A stretch of 64,000 nucleotides of DNA from Microcystis aeruginosa FD4. GTDB taxonomy: Bacteria; Cyanobacteriota; Cyanobacteriia; Cyanobacteriales; Microcystaceae. The stretch spans positions 1,364,001 to 1,428,000 of the forward strand of contig NZ_CP046973.1 of assembly GCF_009792235.1 (NCBI RefSeq), given 5' to 3'. This document shows, piece after piece, positions 9,192 through 16,463 of this stretch. Positions within the stretch are counted from its first letter, which is position 1; each line of letters begins with the position of its first letter. Both the position numbers and the translations under genes were made by a program. The notes under the pieces were generated by a model that was given only the letters and a program-made list of their open reading frames with translations, made no database searches and was not told where the DNA came from.

Positions 9192-9416
9192 CTAAAGGAG
9201 AGTTTTAAACTCTGCCACTGTCAATCCCGCTTGACGAATGATAGCTCTCAGTGTTCCCTTAGCCACTTCTCGATGGTCAGGGATGGTGATGCGTCGATAG
9301 GGATAGGCTTTTTGTCTGAGTATGATATGACTTCCTCGCTGCCGATCTAATTCGTAGCCAATCTTGCCCAGTGCTTTAACCACTTGGCGACCAGCGATAG
9401 GAGGAAGTTCACTCAT
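9192..9416 (-). CDS. hicA: HicA family toxin
   Basis: 74 aa with the double-stranded RNA-binding-like HicA fold: GRQVVKALGKIGYELDRQRG, then SHIILRQ with the catalytic histidine, and TIPDHREVAKGTLRAIIRQA. HicA cleaves mRNA when freed from its antitoxin. It follows hicB with a 4 bp ATGA overlap, an order also seen in other HicBA loci. Complete and apparently functional. Confidence 0.92.
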   Translation of the reverse strand: MSELPPIAGRQVVKALGKIGYELDRQRGSHIILRQKAYPYRRITIPDHREVAKGTLRAIIRQAGLTVAEFKTLL

Positions 9417-9625
9417 AATTCAACCTCTACCAGTTCCTCAGAAATTGGTGGTGGAATCGGTTCATTGTGCGCTTCTAGGCTTTCTAGATATAAAGCAATT
9501 GCTTCCTGAATGTTGGCGAGTAACTCTTCCCGGGTATTGCCTTGAGAAATACAGCCGGGTAGGGAGGGAACTTCAGCCACATAAATGCCATCTTCATCTT
9601 GCTCAATTAAGACGCGATATTTCAT
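9413..9625 (-). CDS. hicB: HicB family antitoxin
   Basis: 70 aa. The partial RNase H-like HicB fold is recognisable: MKYRVLIEQDEDGIYVAEVP, then SLPGCISQGNTREELLANIQ and EAIALYLE. It lacks a C-terminal DNA-binding domain, as in short HicB types. It is first in the pair and overlaps hicA by 4 bp, so it would be made first and neutralise the toxin. Confidence 0.92.
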   Translation of the reverse strand: MKYRVLIEQDEDGIYVAEVPSLPGCISQGNTREELLANIQEAIALYLESLEAHNEPIPPPISEELVEVEL

Positions 9626-9716
9626 GGGTTTGTCCTTGCTTTGAATTGATTGGAAGTCAATTATCTTGATCTAGTTTAGCGCGAGTTAGCAATCCCTAGG
9701 GATCGCCTCTTATTCC

Positions 9717-9749
9717 AGAAAACGGGTTTCTTCAAGAAACCCTTTTTCT
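9717..9749. repeat. Palindromic AGAAAACGGGTTTCT hairpin, copy 1
   Basis: The arm agaaaacgggtttct (9717-9731) pairs with agaaaccctttttct (9735-9749) around a 3-base loop. An almost identical hairpin lies at 10788-10820, so the pair brackets the PEP-CTERM-type gene. The T-rich arm could serve as a terminator for the minus-strand gene. Confidence 0.75.
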
Positions 9750-9766
9750 CTGGCAATTAAGCCTTA

Positions 9767-10692
9767 TCACTGTCTGGCTTTGGCTTTAAGAACCAATGCA
9801 CCCAAGCCTAACAGTCCCAATCCTAGAACGGCACTAGGATCGGGAACTTTCTGTCCTGTTACGGTTAAGGGAAGAGAAACCCCTTGAGCCGGATCACCAG
9901 TGCTGATGGTAATCCAAGCATTTGGGGCAGCCATGGTGTTAAACTGCCGTGCATTTCCAGTTAGAGTTACGGGATTGCCTCCTGAAGTTGTCATTAGATA
10001 AGGAGTAAAAGCAGTTGTACCGCCTGTCGGTGACAGCCCCGTTAGTTGGTAGTCTGCCCAGTAAGTTCCTGGCGCGAGAGTAAGACCAGAACCACTGAAA
10101 TTGGCGGCAATGTTCATCACCGGGCGTTGGGCATTGTTTAACACGCCATTGAAAGTGCGGTAAACGCCAGTCCAGTTGGTAGAGAGCAAAGTGGTGGACG
10201 AACCCAGTATATTACTCCCAGCAAGACCGGGGGCATTGTCCCAAATATTAACTGAGATGCCAGTAAAAGGTGAAGTGGGGGGAAACCCATAAGTTGATGT
10301 CATGTAAGCCATCACCGATACCGTATCGATCGCCCACAGTCCTGCATTAGAAATGGTAAAGCTTTGTGCCAAGCGGAAACTACCGGTTGCAGTCTGCCCC
10401 GCTGTATCCACAGTAGCAGAGGCTTGACTGACATCTGAGCCGTTGAATCCTGCGCCGGGGTTGGTGACGATATCCGTCTGGCTAAATAGAGTGGTTGCCT
10501 GTGCGGGCAAGCTAATTACTGTCCCGAGAGTGACAGCAGTGGCCATGCCGATTGTTGTACCAAGAAAATCCGGAAAGGCTTTAAGGGACGGTAGCGGACG
10601 GGTAGAGCGGTAAGTCTGGCGATTGCGCCAACTGTACCAGCGAAGACAACACCGATACCAGAGAGGGATTTGAAGGTAGTTGTGGTATTCAT
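9767..10692 (-). pseudogene. PEP-CTERM-type secreted protein gene disrupted by a 77 bp insertion
   Basis: ATG 10692 gives a signal-peptide start, MNTTTTFKSLSGIGVVFAGT. The frame is then lost in a 77 bp insert, and the protein resumes as TIGMATAVTLGTVISLPAQA (end of the signal peptide) and continues to 9767. Deleting 77 bp leaves 849 nt, exactly 282 codons plus stop. The body is a beta-rich secreted domain without recognised catalytic motifs. The C-terminus VPDPSAVLGLGLLGLGALVL plus KAKARQ is a PEP-CTERM sorting signal (PDP variant: motif, membrane helix, basic tail) read by exosortases. An alternative start at 10708 in the downstream frame gives no plausible signal peptide. Confidence 0.82.
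10556..10632. other. 77 bp insertion flanked by 7 bp direct repeats
   Basis: tgtacca occurs at 10556-10562 and again at 10633-10639, 77 bp apart. Removing one copy plus the intervening DNA restores the reading frame of the secreted-protein gene through its signal peptide. The insert has no terminal inverted repeats that I can see. Confidence 0.7.
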
Positions 10693-10787
10693 TGACAATT
10701 TTGGACAAATTATAGCGAAAAGCCTATCACCCCCCCCGATTTTGTCAAGTATCGCTGTTTTCATCGATTTTATCGGGTTTTAAGTCT

Positions 10788-10820
10788 AGAAAACGGGTTT
10801 CTGGAAGAAACCCGTTTTCT
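10788..10820. repeat. Palindromic AGAAAACGGGTTTCT hairpin, copy 2
   Basis: agaaaacgggtttct (10788-10802), a 3-base loop, then agaaacccgttttct (10806-10820), a perfect 15 bp stem. It matches the hairpin at 9717-9749 and lies between the PEP-CTERM-type gene and the divergent small antitoxin-like gene. Confidence 0.8.
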
Positions 10821-10873
10821 AATGTAATCGCGGTGCTATATCATAGACTTATCAAACTTGACAAGTCTTGTCT

Positions 10874-11053
10874 ATGCTTTCAATAGAATACCTAACTGAC
10901 CAAAACGGACAAACCAAAGCCGTTGTTATTCCGATTGAACTATGGAGACAAGTATTTCCCCAAGAAGATATGTCTTGTGAAGAGTTCACTGAAGCAATAG
11001 AAGACTACTGCCTTAACCAAGCCATGGATGAGGCACTAAGGCTTCAGACTTAA
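10874..11053 (+). CDS. Small antitoxin-like protein
   Basis: 59 aa from ATG 10874 (MLSIEYLTDQNGQTKAVVIP, then IELWRQVFPQ); a TTG two codons earlier is less likely. The pattern of a short strand, an IP-x-E-x-W motif and an acidic helix resembles cyanobacterial Phd/RelB-type antitoxins. No toxin gene follows within 500 bp, so it would be an orphan. Family placement is by resemblance only. Confidence 0.55.
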   Translation: MLSIEYLTDQNGQTKAVVIPIELWRQVFPQEDMSCEEFTEAIEDYCLNQAMDEALRLQT

Positions 11054-11149
11054 TCGGGAAACTCCTGAGTCTTGTCAGTAAATCGTCACGCTGCCCGCCC
11101 AGATCGGGAAACTAGGATAACAGGATGAGTGATGCACTGTTGAGATTAC

Positions 11150-11249
11150 GGTTCTTCGGTACTTGTTATGCAATCACCAATACCTGACTTGACGCCTAAG
11201 GTTTTCAGGATAAGCAAAGAGTCCCCAGTATACTACCTACCGAAGAACC
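11150..11249. mobile_element. 100 bp MITE-like element with 12 bp perfect inverted ends
   Basis: ggttcttcggta at 11150-11161 is repeated inverted as taccgaagaacc at 11238-11249. The left end with its inner sequence (ggttcttcggtacttgttatgc) recurs near 40853 as ggttcttcgggacttgttatgc, upstream of an ISAs1-type transposase fragment. The remainder of 11054-11550 shows no gene. Confidence 0.6.
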
Positions 11250-11550
11250 CTGGTTTACTTTAGTTGTGCGCGACTACATTGTCGACAATCTTAGCAATGC
11301 CTGTGCTGCTTAACCCACATGGATGAGTTTTTTTGTCAATGCCTAACTCCTATAATTTACGTTCCTCAATTATTGAAGTAATTACCTGACAAAAAAGAGC
11401 CGAACCACAGTACAACCAAGCATAAGCTGAGGTTTTAAAGATGAGTCTCTGGCAGAAGAAGCTAATATAAAGAAAAAACATCCCCCATCTTTTGCGGGTA
11501 AAGTGGCGAGCAACTGTCATTGATCGCCCCTAACTTGAATTTTCACTCGT

Positions 11551-11796
11551 TTAAGGGTTTGGTTTATCTGGATCAGAAAGTCGGTGTTTGTTGGCTTCTT
11601 CAATGGCTCTCCTTACTTTTTCTCCTCTTATTTCCGATTCTCTTATTCTTTGCCCTAGTTCCTCTGATCCTGGGTAGCTATTCTGAGAAATACTGATAAC
11701 ATTTCGACCTGCTTCTACGGCTAAAAATCCCAGTCCCAAAATCAAGGCAATTCGGACGATAATGCTGTCAATTTTTCGTTTTTCGTGGTCTTTCAT
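11551..11796 (-). CDS. Hypothetical small membrane protein
   Basis: 81 aa. A charged N-terminus (MKDHEKRKIDSIIVRIALIL) leads into one hydrophobic segment at about residues 12-30, followed by a hydrophilic, charged, helix-prone tail (EELGQRIRESEIRGEKVRRA). It is likely a single-pass membrane protein with a cytoplasmic or periplasmic coil. It stands alone between a MITE-like element and the relic of a helix-turn-helix gene. I do not recognise a family. Confidence 0.45.
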   Translation of the reverse strand: MKDHEKRKIDSIIVRIALILGLGFLAVEAGRNVISISQNSYPGSEELGQRIRESEIRGEKVRRAIEEANKHRLSDPDKPNP

Positions 11797-11800
11797 AGTT

Positions 11801-12037
11801 TTAGACCAATTCTAAATTACTGACCAGAAATTTAATCAAGGCGAGCTTCTCTGGAGCGAGCAGTTGAGCAGCGATCGGAATAATATCCGCTGCTTTTGCC
11901 TTCTCTAATTCTAAAACCGATTCTACATCTTCTAATTGGGCGGTTAATTCTGCGAGGCTAATATGCAAAAATTTGGCAATTTTGCCAAGATTCTGGCGTT
12001 CTGGAGTCGGTAGAACCCTCCCTGTGGCTAATTCCCC
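11801..12037 (-). pseudogene. C-terminal relic of an XRE-type helix-turn-helix regulator
   Basis: On the minus strand an open stretch reads GELATGRVLPTPERQNLGKI, AKFLHISLAELTAQLEDVES, then a helical tail ending KFLVSNLELV at a TAA (11801-11803). ATGRVLPTPERQNLGKIAKFL resembles the last helices of an XRE-type DNA-binding domain. An in-frame TAG at 12038-12040 cuts it off and no N-terminal half is present. On the plus strand, about 12045-12111 encodes LHDYLDAELEELRSKLKEL before a TAA, another unplaced gene end. Both look like debris. Confidence 0.5.
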
Positions 12038-12466
12038 CTAGGAAATTAATTTTGCACGACTACTTAGATGCAGAATTAGAAGAATTGCGATCGAAGTTAA
12101 AAGAACTGTAAAACTTTGAGATTGTCGAGACCTATTACAGCCTTTCTCATAAAGATGAAGTATAATCTAACTGGGTATCAACGAGCGAAGACTGACTAAT
12201 GTTAACCGTTTCGGCATTCCATAAAACGAACAACTTGTACCTCATTACTAGGTAAAAATCCCCAAACAATGGCGCTCAAAACCCTTTAATTCTGAAGATA
12301 ATCCTAAGATTTAGCCCGAAAAAGAGCCAGAAAGGTGAGGATAGCTAGGATGGAAGTGAAAAGCAATTTTGACTCGAAATTATCCCAAGGGATCGATCGC
12401 ATTTAACGAAACCCTTACCCTAACAGCATAAGACAAGAGAAGGACTTATTAAGGAGAAACCCAGCC

Positions 12467-13615
12467 ATGAAAATCGGCGTAATCAAAGAAAGTGACCAAG
12501 GCGAAGCGCGGGTGGCTCTAGTGCCAGATACCGTCGCCCGTTTAGTCAAGGCGGGATTTGAGGTAATTGTCCAAAATACGGCGGGAATTAGTGCCAACTT
12601 TGCCGATAGTGCCTATAGTGCCGTGGGAGCCGCCCTGAGCGAAAACAGCGAATATATCTATGAAACTGCCGATATTATGCTCAAAGTCGTCCCTCCTAGC
12701 GATAGCGAGATCGATCGCCTCAAAAATGGTGGTATCCTCATCGGCTTTCTCGATCCCCTGCGTCAACCCCGGCGCATTGCCAAATTAGCCGAGCGCGGGA
12801 TTACAGCTTTGAGCATGGAATTAATTCCCCGCAGTAGTCGCGCCCAGAGCATGGATGCCCTCTCCTCTCAGGCTAACCTCGCCGGTTACAAAGCGGTACT
12901 CCTCGCCGCCGTGCAGCTGCCGAAAATGTTCCCGATGATGACTACCGCCGCCGGTACGATCGCCCCAGCCAAAGTGCTGGTATTGGGGGCAGGAGTTGCC
13001 GGATTGCAAGCTTGCGCCACCGCCCGCCGTTTGGGGGCAGTGGTGGAGGCTTTTGATATTCGTCCCCAAGTCAAAGAAGAAGTGCAGAGTGTCGGGGCGA
13101 AATTTATTGAAATGCCCCTAGAAGAAGATACCGTCGCCGATAACGGTTACGCCAAAGAGGTTTCTCTTAGCACACAGGAGCGCATTTGTCAAGCCCTAGC
13201 CGAACCCATTAAGCGGGCTGATGTGGTGATCACCACCGCCCAAGTACCGGGGAAACAGGCCCCGCTGCTAGTCACCAAAGAAATGATCGCCACCATGAAA
13301 GCGGGGTCGGTAATCGTTGATTTAGCGGCGGAACAGGGCGGAAATTGCGCCTACACCCAACCGGGACGAGAAATCATCGAAAATGGGGTAAAAATCGTCG
13401 GAGCCGTTAATCTTCCTGCCACAGTGGCCACCAATGCCAGCCAGATGTACGCCAAAAACCTGCAAATGCTGCTACAGCTTTTAGTCAGCAAAGACGGCAG
13501 TTTAAACCTCGATTTTGCCGATGACATCATTGATAGTGCCTGTGTCACCCACGCCGGCGAAATCCGCAACCAACGCATTAAATCCGCCCTCAGTGAACAG
13601 TTATCCGCTTTTTAG
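12467..13615 (+). CDS. pntA: NAD(P) transhydrogenase subunit alpha 1 (NAD-binding)
   Basis: 382 aa. This is the soluble NAD(H)-binding domain of the proton-translocating transhydrogenase, which drives NADP reduction with the proton gradient. Motifs: MKIGVIKESDQGEARVALVP at the start, VLVLGAGVAGLQACATARRL (Rossmann site, residues ~168-187), and SVIVDLAAEQGGNCAYTQPG. The start is supported by AAGGAG about 10 bp upstream. It ends at SEQLSAF, with the membrane part of alpha encoded separately 148 bp downstream, the usual three-gene bacterial arrangement. It is first in the pnt operon. Confidence 0.95.
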   Translation: MKIGVIKESDQGEARVALVPDTVARLVKAGFEVIVQNTAGISANFADSAYSAVGAALSENSEYIYETADIMLKVVPPSDSEIDRLKNGGILIGFLDPLRQPRRIAKLAERGITALSMELIPRSSRAQSMDALSSQANLAGYKAVLLAAVQLPKMFPMMTTAAGTIAPAKVLVLGAGVAGLQACATARRLGAVVEAFDIRPQVKEEVQSVGAKFIEMPLEEDTVADNGYAKEVSLSTQERICQALAEPIKRADVVITTAQVPGKQAPLLVTKEMIATMKAGSVIVDLAAEQGGNCAYTQPGREIIENGVKIVGAVNLPATVATNASQMYAKNLQMLLQLLVSKDGSLNLDFADDIIDSACVTHAGEIRNQRIKSALSEQLSAF

Positions 13616-13660
13616 CTATCAGGAGTCGGTCGTCAGGAGGCAGAAGGCACTTTATTCTCC

Positions 13661-13709
13661 CCACACCCCACACCCCACACCCCACACCCCACACCCCACA
13701 CCCCACACC
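13661..13709 (+). repeat. Seven tandem CCACACC heptads inside the pnt operon
   Basis: ccacacc repeats seven times without interruption in the 148 bp gap between pntA1 and pntA2, followed by a C-rich stretch. The same heptad, on the other strand (GGTGTGG), is inside the family 1 MITEs, but no MITE ends flank this copy. Confidence 0.9.
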
Positions 13710-13763
13710 CCACTTCCCCAATCCCCCATCCCCCCACTTCCCTATCCCCTATTTCTTTAACCA

Positions 13764-14060
13764 ATGACTGCCCAACTTTTAACCGCTTTAGTGGTATTTG
13801 TCCTCGCTTCCTTTGTCGGTTTCGAGGTGATCAATAAAGTCCCTCCCACTCTCCATACACCCCTGATGTCGGGAGCGAATGCAATTTCCGGTATCGCCGT
13901 TGTCGGTGCGCTCCTCATCGCCGGAGGCACGGATTGGCACGAATTAACCGTAATTTTAGGGTTAATTGCCGTTATTTTGGCGATGGTTAACGTGGTCGGT
14001 GGTTTTGTCGTTACCGATCGAATGCTGCAAATGTTCAAGAAAAAAGAGGCTAAATCATGA
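13764..14060 (+). CDS. pntA2: NAD(P) transhydrogenase subunit alpha 2 (membrane)
   Basis: 98 aa with three membrane segments (MTAQLLTALVVFVLASFVGF; AISGIAVVGALLIAGG; LTVILGLIAVILAMVNVVGG). It forms the membrane part of the alpha chain in the proton channel of the transhydrogenase. The motif KVPPTLHTPLMSGANAISGI is diagnostic. Its stop overlaps the pntB start by 4 bp (ATGA), so the two are translationally coupled. Confidence 0.95.
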   Translation: MTAQLLTALVVFVLASFVGFEVINKVPPTLHTPLMSGANAISGIAVVGALLIAGGTDWHELTVILGLIAVILAMVNVVGGFVVTDRMLQMFKKKEAKS

Positions 14061-15466
14061 ATAATGCCCTGATCACAGGGATCGAGTTATCCTATCTACT
14101 CGCCGCCATTTTATTTATCATCGGTCTTAAACAATTATCTTCCCCCGCTACCGCCCGTCAAGGCAATTTTCTGGCTGCCATCGGGATGCTAATCGCCATT
14201 ATTGCCACCTTAATCAATCAAGAAATCCTCAGCTATGGTTTAATCGCCGTGGCGTTGGTGATTGGCTCAATTATCGGCTTAGTTTCGGCGCAAAAAGTCC
14301 CGATGACAGCTATGCCCCAAATGGTGGGGATTTTTAACGGTTTAGGCGGTGCTGCCAGCGCTTTAATTGCCATTGGCGAATACTGGCGTTTACTGCAAAG
14401 TGGTGAAAATATTGCCTTTGACTCGATACTGATCGCTATTTTGGGTGTATTGATCGGTGGTGTCACTTTTACCGGCAGTGTCCTCGCTTTTGCCAAATTA
14501 CAGGAATTAATCAGTGGCGCACCCGTAACTTTTCCTTTCCAGCAACCCTTTAACATTCTCTTGCTACTCACCTTTTTAGGGGGTAGTGTCTATCTCTTTT
14601 TCGATCCTACCTCGATCGATGTTTTCCTGACCTTGGTGGCACTTTCCCTAATTTTCGGGGCTTTATTCGTGCTTCCCATCGGCGGCGGCGATATGCCCGT
14701 GGTTATCTCCCTTTTAAACTCTTTTTCGGGACTTGCCGCCAGCGTAGTCGGTTTTATCCTGATGAATAGTATGTTGATCATCGCCGGTGCTTTGGTGGGT
14801 GCGTCGGGGATTATCCTGACTCAGATTATGTGTAAAGCCATGAATCGATCGCTGGCCAGTGTACTATTTGGGGCATTTGGTACGGGTGCTAGTGCCGGAG
14901 GCGAAGCGAGCGCCACTTCTAGCCTTGATAAATCGGTTCATGCGATCGATTCAGAAGAAGGGGCCATGATGCTCGGTTATGCGCGTTCTGTGGTGATTGT
15001 ACCCGGTTACGGCATGGCAGTGGCCCAAGCACAACACGCAGTGCGAGAATTGGCTGAACAGTTGGAAAAAAATGGCGTTGAGGTGAAATATGCTATTCAC
15101 CCCGTGGCGGGAAGAATGCCCGGCCACATGAATGTATTATTGGCCGAAGCTAATGTTCCCTATCCGCAACTCTACGATATGGATGATATTAATCCTGAGT
15201 TTGAGCGCGTCGATGTGGCGTTAATTATTGGGGCGAATGATGTGGTTAATCCCGCTGCCCGTCACGATAAGGCTAGTCCAATTTATGGAATGCCGATTCT
15301 CGACGTGGATAAGGCACAGCACACGATCGTGATTAAGCGGAGTATGCGATCGGGTTTTGCCGGGGTAGAAAACGAATTATTCTACAATCCCAAAACCTTT
15401 ATGCTCTTTGGTAGCGCTCAAGATGTGGTAGCACAATTAGTATCACAAGTCAAGGATTTGTCATAA
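14057..15466 (+). CDS. pntB: NAD(P) transhydrogenase subunit beta
   Basis: 469 aa. The N-terminal ~270 residues carry about nine membrane helices forming the proton channel. The C-terminal ~190 residues form the NADP-binding domain, with VIVPGYGMAVAQAQHAVREL and AIHPVAGRMPGHMNVLLAEA, then GANDVVNPAA and GMPILDVDKAQHTIVIKRSM. All expected motifs are present at normal length. It is last in the operon and followed at once by a strong terminator. Confidence 0.96.
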   Translation: MNNALITGIELSYLLAAILFIIGLKQLSSPATARQGNFLAAIGMLIAIIATLINQEILSYGLIAVALVIGSIIGLVSAQKVPMTAMPQMVGIFNGLGGAASALIAIGEYWRLLQSGENIAFDSILIAILGVLIGGVTFTGSVLAFAKLQELISGAPVTFPFQQPFNILLLLTFLGGSVYLFFDPTSIDVFLTLVALSLIFGALFVLPIGGGDMPVVISLLNSFSGLAASVVGFILMNSMLIIAGALVGASGIILTQIMCKAMNRSLASVLFGAFGTGASAGGEASATSSLDKSVHAIDSEEGAMMLGYARSVVIVPGYGMAVAQAQHAVRELAEQLEKNGVEVKYAIHPVAGRMPGHMNVLLAEANVPYPQLYDMDDINPEFERVDVALIIGANDVVNPAARHDKASPIYGMPILDVDKAQHTIVIKRSMRSGFAGVENELFYNPKTFMLFGSAQDVVAQLVSQVKDLS

Positions 15467-15480
15467 TTCTTAACAAATAG

Positions 15481-15508
15481 GACGGGGTGAAAACCCCGTC
15501 TTTTTTTT
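15481..15508 (+). terminator. Rho-independent terminator of the pnt operon
   Basis: The stem gacgggg / ccccgtc with a short tgaaaa loop is followed by eight T residues, 14 bp after the pntB stop. Confidence 0.92.
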
Positions 15509-15550
15509 GTGTGATTTTTCAGAGTGTGAATTTAATTTTGTACAACTAAC

Positions 15551-15768
15551 TAGGGTATGCAGCAAAAAGTTTCTCGTGGGGGTAGGGTGTGGGGTGTGGG
15601 GTGTAGGGTGTAGGGTTTTACCAATTTTCATCTGGTCAATTACCTAATTTTCAGAGAAAAAGTCCCTGAATTTTCCCCCCGATCCCCGCAATGGCTGGCA
15701 CTTTTTGAGGGTAAAAAAGTCTAAAAGTCCTATCCAACAAGGTTTTTAGATTTATTCAGCAGACCCTA
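15551..15768 (+). mobile_element. MITE family 1, copy B (218 bp)
   Basis: Starts tagggtatgcagcaaaaagt and ends tttattcagcagaccctaac, with GGGTGTG heptads and the family interior (ccctgaattttcccccc, aaggtttttagatttattc). Only two bases separate it from copy C, so it is one half of a tandem insertion. Confidence 0.88.
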
Positions 15769-15770
15769 AC

Positions 15771-15987
15771 TAGGGTTTGCAGCAAAAAGTACGGGCGAAG
15801 CATTCGGTTAGAAAATCTACGATTTCACCGATAGGTTATTGCCCGAATGCTTCGCCCCTACAGGACGCGGGCCGATGAAGACGCAAGGGTTTGAACGACG
15901 ATTGTCTCAAAATCTTGCACCTGTTTCGCGAGAAAAGACCCAAAACCCTTACCTTGCCTACATTTCACATTTATTCAGCCAGCCCTA
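15771..15987 (+). mobile_element. MITE family 1 ends with unrelated interior, copy C (217 bp)
   Basis: It has the same ends as family 1 (tagggtttgcagcaaaaagt and catttattcagccagcccta) but a different interior. The interior holds a palindrome (gggcgaagcattcgg ... ccgaatgcttcgcccctaca) and lacks the GGGTGTG heptads. It lies two bases from copy B. Confidence 0.8.
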
Positions 15988-15992
15988 CCTAC

Positions 15993-16232
15993 TTAAAGAT
16001 AATCCAGAACTAATTCCCCTTTGGCGACTTTTTCGGTAATTAAAGTTCTGACTAACTCTAATTCTTCCAGGGTCACTTTACCATCAGACCTCATAGCTAG
16101 GGTGATTCTTTCCCTTTCCCCTTGAGTGATCACGCCATCAACACTAGCCTGTTCGATAATAGCTCGCAACTTTTCTAGTTCCTGTTGTTCTTCGGCGCTT
16201 AATTCTGCTTGATTAGGACGAGATATTTCCAT
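15993..16232 (-). CDS. Hypothetical small helical protein
   Basis: 79 aa from ATG 16232, chosen because AAGGAG lies 8 bp upstream; an earlier in-frame ATG at 16259 would add nine residues. The sequence (MEISRPNQAELSAEEQQELE, then KLRAIIEQASVDGVITQGER) is highly charged and helical. DGVITQGERERI and DGKVTLEELELV look like EF-hand-like or TerB-like helix-loop-helix repeats. Its stop is 6 bp from MITE copy C. Function unknown. Confidence 0.6.
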   Translation of the reverse strand: MEISRPNQAELSAEEQQELEKLRAIIEQASVDGVITQGERERITLAMRSDGKVTLEELELVRTLITEKVAKGELVLDYL

Positions 16233-16463
16233 AAAAATTTCTCCTTGAGTGATCAACACAAATTTTCGATAATTTTTTTCTAAAGTATTAGAACCCCTGG
16301 CAGTTATCCCCGGTCAGCATCAGCAATCAGGGACAATGATTTTAGCAAGAGCTAGAACTTGATTCTTGACAGGGAGCCACTAAACCTGAATAGATGATAA
16401 CTGATAGAGCTTACAGTATAGTGATTAATAGAAGCAATTTGCAAAGAATTATCGAGATAAAGA

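Noticed and set aside
10516..10764. Separate 82-aa protein overlapping the PEP-CTERM gene
   Set aside because: It contains the true signal-peptide start, followed by out-of-frame sequence of the 77 bp insert and gene body. It is explained as part of the disrupted gene.
13661..13709. CRISPR array
   Set aside because: These are 7 bp tandem units without spacers or cas genes.
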